Shown here in pieces: positions 26,548-34,377 of a stretch of 64,000 bases of DNA. Every line of letters begins with the position of its first letter. Position 1 is the stretch's first letter. Made by a program: the position numbers and the translations under genes. The stretch is from contig NZ_DASYHS010000083.1 of NCBI RefSeq assembly GCF_035998295.1, positions 62,001 through 126,000 on the forward strand. Direction: 5' to 3'. The notes beneath the pieces are model-generated. The model was not told the DNA's origin. It did not search any database and saw nothing but the letters and a program-made list of their open reading frames with translations. The DNA comes from DASYHS01 sp035998295. Its GTDB lineage: Bacteria > Pseudomonadota > Alphaproteobacteria > Azospirillales > Azospirillaceae.

Positions 26548-26824
26548 GACCGCCGCCGGCGGGACCGCGATGAGCCTGACCGAAGCGCAGGATGCCGTCC
26601 ACGATATCTGGAAGGACGTCCTGGGCGACGAGGCTCCGGACCGGATCGGGCTCGAGGACGACTTCTTCGAGATCGGCGGGACCTCCCTCTCGCTCGTCAC
26701 GGTCGTCGCCAAGATGTCCGAGCGCTTCGGCACCGACCTGCCGACCGGCATCGTCGTGAACGGCGCCACGATCGACGCGCTGGCGCGCAGCGCCCTGGAA
26801 GAGCTTTCCTCGGCCAGCGCCTGA
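26528..26824 (+). CDS. Stand-alone peptidyl carrier protein (carrier 1)
   Basis: This 98-residue carrier has DDFFEIGGTSLSLVTV with the phosphopantetheine serine S53. A good site (GAAGGAG) precedes the ATG, which lies 20 bp inside the end of the adenylation gene. It probably takes over the role of the dead carrier segment at the adenylation protein's C-terminus and presents the loaded amino acid to the halogenase encoded 53 bp downstream, as CytC2 does in the CytC1-CytC2-CytC3 system. Confidence 0.92.
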   Translation: MNAYMAKTAAGGTAMSLTEAQDAVHDIWKDVLGDEAPDRIGLEDDFFEIGGTSLSLVTVVAKMSERFGTDLPTGIVVNGATIDALARSALEELSSASA

Positions 26825-26877
26825 CCCGTCCCGTCCGCTTCCCTCACACGCAACCCGCTGCCCCGGGAGAACAGTCG

Positions 26878-27852
26878 ATGCAGCTTGCACAATCGGTTGG
26901 ACAGTTCGCGTTGAGCCCGGAGGAATTGCAGGGCTTCCACGAGCGAGGCTACGCGGGCCCCTTCACGCTCTACGAGCCGGAAGAGATGGAGCGGGCCTTC
27001 AAGGGGCTGCGCCTGCAGCTCCTGGACGCCCGCAAGGCCATCTACAAGAGCGACGGCGCGATCTCCGGCGTCACGAACCTGTCGAACTACGACCGGCATT
27101 TCGACGTGCCGTTCCTGGCCGACCACATCGGCCGGCCGGAGATCGTCGACCGCCTCGTCAGCATCCTGGGCCCCGACGTCCTGTGCTGGCGGACGGAGTT
27201 CTTCCCCAAATATCCCGGCGACGAGGGGACCGACTGGCACCAGGCCGGCACCTTCGCCAACGTCGACAGCGCGAAGAAGCCGCAGATCGAGTGGCCCGAG
27301 GGCTCGGGCGGGCGCGGGACCATCACCGTGTGGACGGCCTTCACCGAGTCCACGATCGAGAACGGCTGCATGCAGGTGATCCCCGGGACCCACCGCACCA
27401 TCTACTACGACGAGTCGAAGAAGATGGAATACGACGCCTCCCGCATCAACCAGATGGACAAGGGCGGCACGCGGCGCGGCTTCTTCGGCTACGACTACCG
27501 GCAGCTCCAGGTCGATCCCGACTGGCGCCCGGACGAGAGCAAGGCCGTCTCGATGGTGATGCGCCCCGGCCAGTTCATCATCTTCTGGTCCACGCTGCTG
27601 CACGCGTCCCATCCGCACAGCGGGACGACCAGCAACATGCGCCTCGGCTTCGCGGCCCGGTACGTGCCGACGACGGTCAAGGTCTATCCCGACCGCACCT
27701 CGCTCAGCGAGTTCGGCGGCACGGCCGACCTCGACCAGTACGGCGTCGTGGTCGTGTCGGGGGAGAACCACAACCCCCACAACAAGGTCGCCACGACCAT
27801 GGCGCAGGGCCGGCCGTTCCCGGCGCCGCGCGGCGTCGGCCTGGCCGGCTGA
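26878..27852 (+). CDS. Non-haem Fe(II)/2-oxoglutarate halogenase (SyrB2/CytC3 type), halogenase 1
   Basis: This enzyme class chlorinates an unactivated carbon of a carrier-bound amino acid. The 324-residue protein has the PhyH-like fold and DWHQAGTF at 120-127, giving H121-x-A123. The usual aspartate is alanine, which leaves an iron site for chloride, as in SyrB2 (H116-A118). The distal histidine is H242 in STLLHASHP, and the 2-oxoglutarate-binding arginine is R255, 13 residues on, the same spacing as SyrB2 H235-R248. It follows the adenylation and carrier genes, so Val-S-carrier is the predicted substrate. Confidence 0.93.
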   Translation: MQLAQSVGQFALSPEELQGFHERGYAGPFTLYEPEEMERAFKGLRLQLLDARKAIYKSDGAISGVTNLSNYDRHFDVPFLADHIGRPEIVDRLVSILGPDVLCWRTEFFPKYPGDEGTDWHQAGTFANVDSAKKPQIEWPEGSGGRGTITVWTAFTESTIENGCMQVIPGTHRTIYYDESKKMEYDASRINQMDKGGTRRGFFGYDYRQLQVDPDWRPDESKAVSMVMRPGQFIIFWSTLLHASHPHSGTTSNMRLGFAARYVPTTVKVYPDRTSLSEFGGTADLDQYGVVVVSGENHNPHNKVATTMAQGRPFPAPRGVGLAG

Positions 27853-27938
27853 CCCGCGCTCCCCGCGGCGGGGCGCCGGGACCCGTTCCGGCATCCCGCC
27901 GCTTCGCGGCATCTGCGGGCGTCTCGGAGGGCGAACTG

Positions 27939-29222
27939 GTGGACGCGGTCTTTTCGAGAACGGACGCGGCGGCATTCCTCGCCGGCGTCGAGGACGGCCT
28001 GTCCGAGATCCCGAGCCGCGATGCGGACTACCTGAAGCGCTTCCCGGTCCTGCTGCCCGAGCCCGACGGCTTCCTCCTCAGGAACGGGAAGGCGCTGTCG
28101 CGCTGCGGCGTCGACCCGGGCACCGCCGCCGCCGTCCTCGCCGAGGGCATCGCGCATGTGCGCGGGCGCTGCGACACGGCCGCGGGGGAGGGCTCCTTCT
28201 TCGCGGACTGGGTCGGGGCCGTCCTCGTCGACGCCTATCTGGCCGCGCAGGGCGGCCCCGGTTCCGGCCCGGCGCCCCGGGCACCCGAGACCGTCGCCGA
28301 CCTGCTGGAGACCCGGTACGAGCGCCGAACGGCCCCGGGCGGCGGCGCCTACTACGTCAGGAGGACGGGCACGATCCCGGTCATCCTGGTCAACGCGACC
28401 GGGCTGCCGATCGGGACCTGGCACGGCCTGCTGGCGGACGAGGACCACGACTACGCGCTGATCGTGCCGGTGCGCCCGCACGGCGACCTGTTCGCGGGCG
28501 GGATCCAGCACGACGTCACCCTCCAGCGCGAGGCGGGGGAGATCGCCGCCATCGTCGAGGGCGAGGGCCTGGACGGCGTCCACGTGCTCGGATGGTGCAA
28601 CGGCGCGCGGCTGTCGGTGGAGCTGGTGGGCCTGCTCGCGGGCCGCGCCGCGTCGCTGACGCTGGTCACGCCCATGCTCAAGGGGATCGCCGGCATCCCG
28701 GCCGCGCCGACCCCCTACGCGCGCGACCTGCAGATGATCCTGGACCTCGTGCGCAAGGACCCGCGGATGGCTGCGGTGTTCACCAGGAAGCTGGCCGAGA
28801 CGGCGAGCCCGATGGACTGGAGCCGCGTCCCGCGCGACGACGTGAAGAAGGCCGAGGAGATCTTCCGGCTGCCGAACCGCCGGAACATCGAGGCCCTGCT
28901 CCGGCCCCTCCTGACGGCGGACTCGCTGGCCAACGTGGCGCGGCGGGTCGCGAGCGACGAGACCCACCCGACCCTGGAGCGGCTCTCGGCCCTGGCCGTC
29001 CCGCTGATGCTGGTGCTCGGCAGCCACGACAACATCGTCAGCAACCGCAACACCCTGGACACCCTCGGCCGGGCGGGCCGCCCGCATGCCGGGTTCATGC
29101 TCCTCGGCGCCGGCCACGACATCCACGACCTGCAGTACCGCTACCTGCGCCGCGCCCTGTCCCACTTCATCGATCGGAGGCGGCCGCCTCCGCCGACCGC
29201 GAGGTTTCGCGCCCTGGATTAG
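27939..29222 (+). CDS. SyrC/CmaE-like aminoacyltransferase with catalytic cysteine
   Basis: This 427-residue alpha/beta hydrolase-fold protein has VLGWCNGARLS as nucleophile elbow, so C220 replaces the usual serine. D364 (GSHDNIVS) and H393 (GAGHDIHDL) complete the triad. SyrC (syringomycin) and CmaE (coronamic acid) use such a cysteine to move aminoacyl groups between carrier proteins. It is the last gene of the adenylation operon, so it could shuttle the chlorinated amino acid from carrier 1 to carrier 2. The start GTG at 27939 follows GGAGG at eight bases; an open frame reaching further upstream overlaps the halogenase and is rejected. The 3' end overlaps the antiporter gene by 56 bp. Confidence 0.88.
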   Translation: MDAVFSRTDAAAFLAGVEDGLSEIPSRDADYLKRFPVLLPEPDGFLLRNGKALSRCGVDPGTAAAVLAEGIAHVRGRCDTAAGEGSFFADWVGAVLVDAYLAAQGGPGSGPAPRAPETVADLLETRYERRTAPGGGAYYVRRTGTIPVILVNATGLPIGTWHGLLADEDHDYALIVPVRPHGDLFAGGIQHDVTLQREAGEIAAIVEGEGLDGVHVLGWCNGARLSVELVGLLAGRAASLTLVTPMLKGIAGIPAAPTPYARDLQMILDLVRKDPRMAAVFTRKLAETASPMDWSRVPRDDVKKAEEIFRLPNRRNIEALLRPLLTADSLANVARRVASDETHPTLERLSALAVPLMLVLGSHDNIVSNRNTLDTLGRAGRPHAGFMLLGAGHDIHDLQYRYLRRALSHFIDRRRPPPPTARFRALD

Positions 29223-30567
29223 CCGGGCGCTGGACCCCGCCGCCGCCGCCGACGAGCGCGGGCCTGCCGAGGGCCGTCCGCCGCCGTTCCTTCTCCACCT
29301 CGCTCGGCGGGTAGGCCCAGCCGAGCAGCGGCGTGGTCATGAAGGTCGTGACCAGGACCATGATCACCATCATCGTGAACAGCAGCGGCGAGATGATGCC
29401 GAGGTCGAGCCCGAGGTTGAGGACGATCAGTTCGATCAGGCCGCGGGTGTTCATGAGGATGCCGACGGCCGAGGATTCGCGCCAGGTGAGGCCGGTGAGG
29501 CGGGCCGCGGCGGCCGTGGCGCCGAACTTCGCCGCGCAGGCGACGGCGACGATCAGCGCGCACGTGATCCAGTCATGGAGCGAGCCGAGCAGCCCGAACT
29601 GCGTGTGCAGGCCGCTATGGGCGAAGAACAGCGGCAGCAGGAACACCACCGCCATGTCCTCGATCCTGCCGATCAGCGCTTCGGGCCAGCCGCCGTCCCG
29701 CGGCATGACGGCGCCGAGCAGGAAGGCCCCGAACAGCGCGTGGATGCCGATCAGCTCCGTCGTCCAGGCCGAGGCGAGCACCAGCAGGAAGACCGAGGCG
29801 ACGACGCCGCGGGTCGGCCCGCCATGGCTGGCGGCGTGCCGGCCGAGCCGGGCCAGCACCGGCCTGACCACCAGCACCATCACGCCGATGAAGACGCCCG
29901 CGAACAGCGTCGTCCAGGCCGCGTCCGCCACGCCGGAAACCCGCACGAACGAGACCACGAAGGCCAGGATGCACCAGGCGGCGACGTCGCCGACGGCGGC
30001 GCAGGCGATCGTGATGGATCCGATCTTCGAGCGCAGCATCCCGCGCTCGGTCAGGATGCGGGCGAGCACCGGGAACGCGGTGATGCTCATCGCCACGCCC
30101 ATGAACAGCATGAACGAGCCCTCGCCGACGCGGCCGTCGGACAGGCGCGGATACAGGTACAGGGCCAGCAGCGCGCCCAGCGCGAACGGGACGACGATGC
30201 TGGAGCCGCTGATCAGGGCGGAGCTCCGGCGCCGTCCGCGCAGCAGGTCGGGGTCGAGTTCGAGGCCGATCAGGAACATGAAGAAGATCAGCCCGATCTG
30301 GCTGAACAGGTGCAGCAGCGGCATCGATTCGGAAGGGAACAGCGCGGCCTGCGCCTCGGGGAACGCGGCGCCGAGCAGCGACGGCCCCAGCATGATGCCG
30401 GCGACCACCTCCGCGATCACCATCGGCTGGCCGATCCTGCGGGTGAGCAGGCCGATCGCCTGCGACGCCCCGATGATCGCGACGGCCTGGGCGATGAACA
30501 GCATCAGCGGGTTGGTGAGCAGTCCGCCAGTCATCGGCGCGTCGTCTCCCGGAGCGGGGCCGTCCAT
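29167..30567 (-). CDS. Cation:proton antiporter (CPA2/KefB-like)
   Basis: This inner-membrane protein has about twelve hydrophobic helices and the Na_H_Exchanger pattern: GQPMVIAEVVAGIMLGPSLLG, FMFLIGLELDPDLL, FMGVAMSITAFPVLARIL and MNTRGLIELIVLN. No C-terminal TrkA-N domain is present, so it is the short form. It lies inside the chlorinated amino-acid cluster on the opposite strand, convergent with the aminoacyltransferase gene and divergent from halogenase 2. It might support transport or ion balance, but a link to the pathway is not shown. A start at 30534 is equally possible. Confidence 0.88.
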   Translation of the reverse strand: MDGPAPGDDAPMTGGLLTNPLMLFIAQAVAIIGASQAIGLLTRRIGQPMVIAEVVAGIMLGPSLLGAAFPEAQAALFPSESMPLLHLFSQIGLIFFMFLIGLELDPDLLRGRRRSSALISGSSIVVPFALGALLALYLYPRLSDGRVGEGSFMLFMGVAMSITAFPVLARILTERGMLRSKIGSITIACAAVGDVAAWCILAFVVSFVRVSGVADAAWTTLFAGVFIGVMVLVVRPVLARLGRHAASHGGPTRGVVASVFLLVLASAWTTELIGIHALFGAFLLGAVMPRDGGWPEALIGRIEDMAVVFLLPLFFAHSGLHTQFGLLGSLHDWITCALIVAVACAAKFGATAAAARLTGLTWRESSAVGILMNTRGLIELIVLNLGLDLGIISPLLFTMMVIMVLVTTFMTTPLLGWAYPPSEVEKERRRTALGRPALVGGGGGVQRPANPGRETSRSAEAAASDR

Positions 30568-30653
30568 GTCATGCGCGAAACGGTCCCGCCCCACGGCTCC
30601 GAATTGGAAACTTTATACGGGCTTTAGGGATATAAACACGTTACGACGCGACA

Positions 30654-30714
30654 TTCTGTTGCTCGTGTTTGATAACAGCCTTGACGCACGTCGGCAAGGT
30701 CTGCATCAATGTTG
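30654..30714 (+). promoter_or_regulatory. Cluster promoter/operator module 3 (halogenase 2)
   Basis: CTTGACG (30680-30686), 16 bp, then GCATCAATGTTG (30703-30714). TTCTGTT begins 26 bp and TAA 7 bp before CTTGACG, exactly as in module 1. About 147 bp of leader separate it from the halogenase 2 start. No gene is present between 30568 and 30861. Confidence 0.75.
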
Positions 30715-30861
30715 AAAGTTAGCCATCAAGCCGCGGAACGATCCCTGAACCGATGTTCGCGCCGCGGCACCGCGCGGATTTCAATTCTGTATTCGTGACG
30801 CGGCGTCCACCGGCCGGCCGGAGGCGGTCTCCTGAAACCAGGGAAAACAGAAGAGGGTGCA

Positions 30862-31827
30862 ATGACGATTCAGGCACAGCAGGTATCCCCGGGCTCGTTC
30901 TTCCTGACCAGGGACGAGTTGGCCGATTTCCACACCCGGGGTTTCCTCGGCCCGTTCACGCTCTTCGAGCCCGAGGAGATGAAGGCCAACTGGAAGCGCG
31001 AGCGCCTGCAGCTCTTCGACCGCAGCAAGGTGCCCTATCCCGACGCCAAGCCGGGCACCGGCGTCTACGACTACGACCGCCATCTCGACAACGGCTTCCT
31101 GGCCGACGTCGTCTGCCGGCCGGAGATCGTGCACAGGATGTCCAGCATCCTCGGCCCCGACGTGATCTGCTGGCGCTCGGAGTTCTTCCCGAAATACCCC
31201 GGCGATGAGGGGACGGACTGGCACCAGGCCGACACCTTCGGCGGCGGCGACGGCGTGCCCCACATCGTCTGGCCCGACGGATCGGATTTCGGCGGCGCGC
31301 TCACGATCTGGATGGCGATGACCGACGCCACCGAGGAGACCGCCTGCATGCAGTTCATCCCCGGCACGCAGCGCACCATGTACTACGACGAGAGCAAGGG
31401 CATGCACTACGACCCCAGCCGGGTCAACCAGAAGGAGGTGAACGGCGTGCTCCGCGGCTTCTTCGGGTACGACTGGCGGGAGATCCAGGTCGACCCGAAC
31501 TGGGAGCCGGACGAGTCCAAGGCGGTGTCGGTGCCGTGCCGGGCGGGCCAGTTCATCATCTTCTGGTCGACGCTGATGCACGCCTCGCTGCCCCATCTCG
31601 GCAAGTCGAAGGAGATGCGCCTCGGCTTCGCCGCGCGCTACGTCCCGACCTCGGTCACGGTCTACGAGGCGATGAAGGAGAGCAACGTCGTCACCGAGCT
31701 GGGCGGCAGCTTCTCGCTCGACAATTTCGGCACGGTGCTCGTCTCGGGACGCGACGAGTACGGCCACAACCGCATGCGCACCGAGACCACCCGCGGCAAG
31801 CCCTTCTCCAACGCCAACCCGCGCTGA
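30862..31827 (+). CDS. Non-haem Fe(II)/2-oxoglutarate halogenase (SyrB2/CytC3 type), halogenase 2
   Basis: This 321-residue paralogue of halogenase 1 shares PKYPGDEGTDWHQA and most blocks. The iron ligands are H121 and H240, with A123 in place of the aspartate; the 2-oxoglutarate arginine is R253, again 13 residues after the distal histidine. It is transcribed alone from promoter module 3 and ends at a strong hairpin. Two halogenases in one pathway are known from barbamide (BarB1/BarB2), where they chlorinate the same carrier-bound residue in turn. Here a second chlorination or a different carbon are both possible. Confidence 0.93.
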   Translation: MTIQAQQVSPGSFFLTRDELADFHTRGFLGPFTLFEPEEMKANWKRERLQLFDRSKVPYPDAKPGTGVYDYDRHLDNGFLADVVCRPEIVHRMSSILGPDVICWRSEFFPKYPGDEGTDWHQADTFGGGDGVPHIVWPDGSDFGGALTIWMAMTDATEETACMQFIPGTQRTMYYDESKGMHYDPSRVNQKEVNGVLRGFFGYDWREIQVDPNWEPDESKAVSVPCRAGQFIIFWSTLMHASLPHLGKSKEMRLGFAARYVPTSVTVYEAMKESNVVTELGGSFSLDNFGTVLVSGRDEYGHNRMRTETTRGKPFSNANPR

Positions 31828-31832
31828 CACGG

Positions 31833-31868
31833 ACACCTCCTCTCCCGCGTGTGCGGGAGAGGAGGTGT
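31833..31868 (+). terminator. Hairpin terminator after halogenase 2
   Basis: A perfect 16-bp stem (31833-31848 with 31853-31868) closes a GTGT loop, five bases after the halogenase stop. No T-run follows, so termination strength is uncertain, but it marks the right edge of the cluster. Confidence 0.65.
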
Positions 31869-31970
31869 TCCCCCCGTCGGCGGTCCCGGAATGCGCCCAC
31901 GGATGCCTTGTTCCCCCGCCGTGCTGTGGTACAACGCGGTTCGGACCGTTCCTTCCGGGGGATCACGCCC

Positions 31971-33368
31971 ATGACCGCCAACGCCGTTCGCACCGAGACG
32001 GATTCCTTCGGGCCCATCGACGTACCGGCCGACCGCTACTGGGGCGCCCAGACCCAGCGCTCGCTGCGGAACTTCAAGATCGGGACCGAGCGCATGCCCG
32101 CACCCCTCGTGCGCGCGCTCGGCATCCAGAAGAAGGCGTCCGCCCTGGCCAACATGGCGCTCGGCGCGCTCGACCCCCGCCTGGGCCAGGCGATCGTCGA
32201 TGCGGCCGAGGAGGTCGTCGACGGCACCCTGATCGACCATTTCCCGCTCGTGGTCTGGCAGACCGGCTCCGGCACCCAGACCAACATGAACGCCAACGAG
32301 GTGATCGCGAACCGCGCGATCGAGATCCTCGGCGGCGAGCTGGGCAGCAAGACGCCGGTCCATCCCAACGACCACGTCAACATGGGGCAGTCGTCGAACG
32401 ACAGCTTCCCCACCGCCATGCACATCGCCGCGGTCGAGCAGATCCACCACGAGCTGGTCCCCTCGCTGGAGCACCTGCACGCCGCGATGCAGGCGAAGGC
32501 CGGCCAGTTCGCCGGGATCGTGAAGATCGGCCGCACGCATCTCCAGGACGCGACACCGCTCACGCTCGGCCAGGAGTTCTCCGGCTACGCGACCCAGCTC
32601 CGCTACGCGGTCCAGCGGGTGCAGTCGGCGCTGCCCCGCCTCCTGCAGCTAGCACAGGGCGGAACGGCGGTCGGCACCGGCCTCAACGCGCGCAAGGGCT
32701 TCGCCGAGGAGTTCGCGCGCCAGGCCGAGCACGTGACGGGCCTGCCCTTCGTGACCGCGGAGAACAAGTTCGAAGCGCTCGCCGCCCACGACGCGCTGGT
32801 CGAGGCGCATGGGCAGCTCGCGACCGTCGCCGCCTCCTTGATGAAGATCGCGAACGACCTCCGCCTGCTCGGCTCGGGCCCGCGCTGCGGCATCGGCGAG
32901 ATCTCGCTGCCCGAGAACGAGCCCGGCTCCTCGATCATGCCCGGCAAGGTCAACCCGACCCAGTCCGAGGCCATGACCATGGTCTGCGCCCAGGTGCTGG
33001 GCAACCAGACCACGATCACGGTCGCCGGCGCGTCCGGCCATCTGGAGCTGAACGTCTTCAAGCCCGTCATCATCAACGCGTTCCTGCAGTCGGTGCGCCT
33101 CCTGGCGGACGCCTGCCGCAGCTTCGCCGACAACGCCGTCGTCGGCATCGAGGCCAACGAGGACCGCATCGCCCGTTTCCTGGAGGAATCGCTGATGCTG
33201 GTGACCGCCCTCAACCCCCATATCGGCTACGACGCCGCGGCGAAGATCGCGAAGAAGGCCCATGCCGAGGGCACGACCCTGAAGGAGGCGGGCGTGGCGC
33301 TCGGCCTGCTGACGGGCGAGCAGTTCGACCAGTGGGTCCGCCCCCGCGACATGATCGGCCCGCGCTGA
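31971..33368 (+). CDS. fumC: Fumarate hydratase class II (FumC)
   Basis: FumC interconverts fumarate and malate in the citric-acid cycle without an iron-sulfur cluster. The 465-residue protein has the superfamily blocks TGSGTQTNMNANEVIANRA, HPNDHVNMGQSSNDSFPTAMH, KIGRTHLQDATPLTLGQEF and the signature GSSIMPGKVNP with the catalytic serine loop. It starts at ATG 31971. It lies beyond the cluster terminator and is probably a housekeeping gene. Confidence 0.97.
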   Translation: MTANAVRTETDSFGPIDVPADRYWGAQTQRSLRNFKIGTERMPAPLVRALGIQKKASALANMALGALDPRLGQAIVDAAEEVVDGTLIDHFPLVVWQTGSGTQTNMNANEVIANRAIEILGGELGSKTPVHPNDHVNMGQSSNDSFPTAMHIAAVEQIHHELVPSLEHLHAAMQAKAGQFAGIVKIGRTHLQDATPLTLGQEFSGYATQLRYAVQRVQSALPRLLQLAQGGTAVGTGLNARKGFAEEFARQAEHVTGLPFVTAENKFEALAAHDALVEAHGQLATVAASLMKIANDLRLLGSGPRCGIGEISLPENEPGSSIMPGKVNPTQSEAMTMVCAQVLGNQTTITVAGASGHLELNVFKPVIINAFLQSVRLLADACRSFADNAVVGIEANEDRIARFLEESLMLVTALNPHIGYDAAAKIAKKAHAEGTTLKEAGVALGLLTGEQFDQWVRPRDMIGPR

Positions 33369-33388
33369 ACGCCCGTTCCGGACCGCCC

Positions 33389-33631
33389 GTGCCCGCCCCC
33401 GCCCCCTCTAATGCTTCCGTCCGCAAGCGCTCGGTGACCGTCTCCGGCCACCAGACCAGCATCTCGCTGGAGGAGGCGTTCTGGGAGGGGCTGAGGGAGG
33501 TCGCGGCCGGGGAAGGGGTCTCGGTCAACGCGATGGTGGAGCGCATCGACGAGGCGCGGACGGGCAACCTGTCCAGCGCGATCCGCGTGTTCGTCCTGGA
33601 GCGGCTGCGCCGTCGGGACCCGGCCCCGTGA
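33389..33631 (+). CDS. Ribbon-helix-helix protein (RHH_4 family)
   Basis: This 80-residue protein begins at GTG 33389. KRSVTVSGHQTSISLEEAFW has the beta-strand start of the RHH_4 family, followed by two helices (VSVNAMVERID, LSSAIRVFVLERLRR). RHH_4 members are small DNA-binding proteins common in alphaproteobacteria, mostly uncharacterised. The stop overlaps the start of the DUF599 gene by 4 bp. Confidence 0.85.
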   Translation: MPAPAPSNASVRKRSVTVSGHQTSISLEEAFWEGLREVAAGEGVSVNAMVERIDEARTGNLSSAIRVFVLERLRRRDPAP

Positions 33632-34365
33632 CCGCCTGGCTCCCCGCCGACGCGACCCTCCTCGACGCCGTCGCCTTCGTCTGGTTCGTCGCGCTGTGGG
33701 GGACCTACAACGTCGTGATGGACCGGTTCCTGTCCCGCCTGCCGGTGATGAACCGTCAGATGGCCCTGGTGCGCCGGGTCTGGATGGAGCGGTTCCTCGA
33801 CCGCGACAACCGCATCATGGACGGCCAGCTCCTCGGCCACACGATCGGCAGCGTCACCTTCTTCGCCTCGACGACGATGCTGGTCGTCGCCGGCATCGTC
33901 GGCGTCCTGGGCGCGGTGGACGCCGCCTACGAGGTCGTGATGCATCTGGGCTTCACGGCGCGGACCTCGAAGGCGTTCTTCGAGCTGAAGCTCCTGCTGC
34001 TGGTCGCGATCCTCGCCTACGCGTTCTTCAAGTTCACCTGGGCGCTCAGGCAGTACAACTATACCTGCGCGCTGCTCGGCAGCGCCCCGCTCGGGCCGCT
34101 GGACGAGGCGACGCGCCGCGCCGTCGCCGGCACCCTCTCGGACGCCATCTCGGCGTCGATCGGCGCCTTCAACGGCGGGCTGCGCTCCTACTACTTCGCG
34201 CTGGCGGCGCTCACCTGGTTCATCCAGCCCTGGGCGTTCATGGCGGCCACGGCCTGGGTCGTGGGCCTGCTGCTGTACCGCCAGCTCGCGTCGAAGTTCT
34301 TCCATGCCGTGAAGCGCCACGGCATGCTGGTGGGACCGGATCGGGGAGACGCCGACCGTTCCTGA
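33628..34365 (+). CDS. DUF599 family membrane protein
   Basis: This 245-residue protein has four hydrophobic segments, and its LLDAVAFVWFVALWGTYN start and NRIMDGQLLGHTIGSVTFFASTTML block match the DUF599 family. The function is unknown. Start GTG at 33628 overlaps the RHH_4 gene, and an acyl-CoA dehydrogenase gene follows after 12 bp, so the three may be one transcript. Confidence 0.85.
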   Translation: MTAWLPADATLLDAVAFVWFVALWGTYNVVMDRFLSRLPVMNRQMALVRRVWMERFLDRDNRIMDGQLLGHTIGSVTFFASTTMLVVAGIVGVLGAVDAAYEVVMHLGFTARTSKAFFELKLLLLVAILAYAFFKFTWALRQYNYTCALLGSAPLGPLDEATRRAVAGTLSDAISASIGAFNGGLRSYYFALAALTWFIQPWAFMAATAWVVGLLLYRQLASKFFHAVKRHGMLVGPDRGDADRS

Positions 34366-34377
34366 AGGGAGCCCGCG

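Noticed and set aside
27183..27938. Upstream extension of the SyrC-like frame into the halogenase gene
   Set aside because: It overlaps halogenase 1 in another frame with arginine-rich sequence. GTG at 27939 has a well-placed GGAGG.
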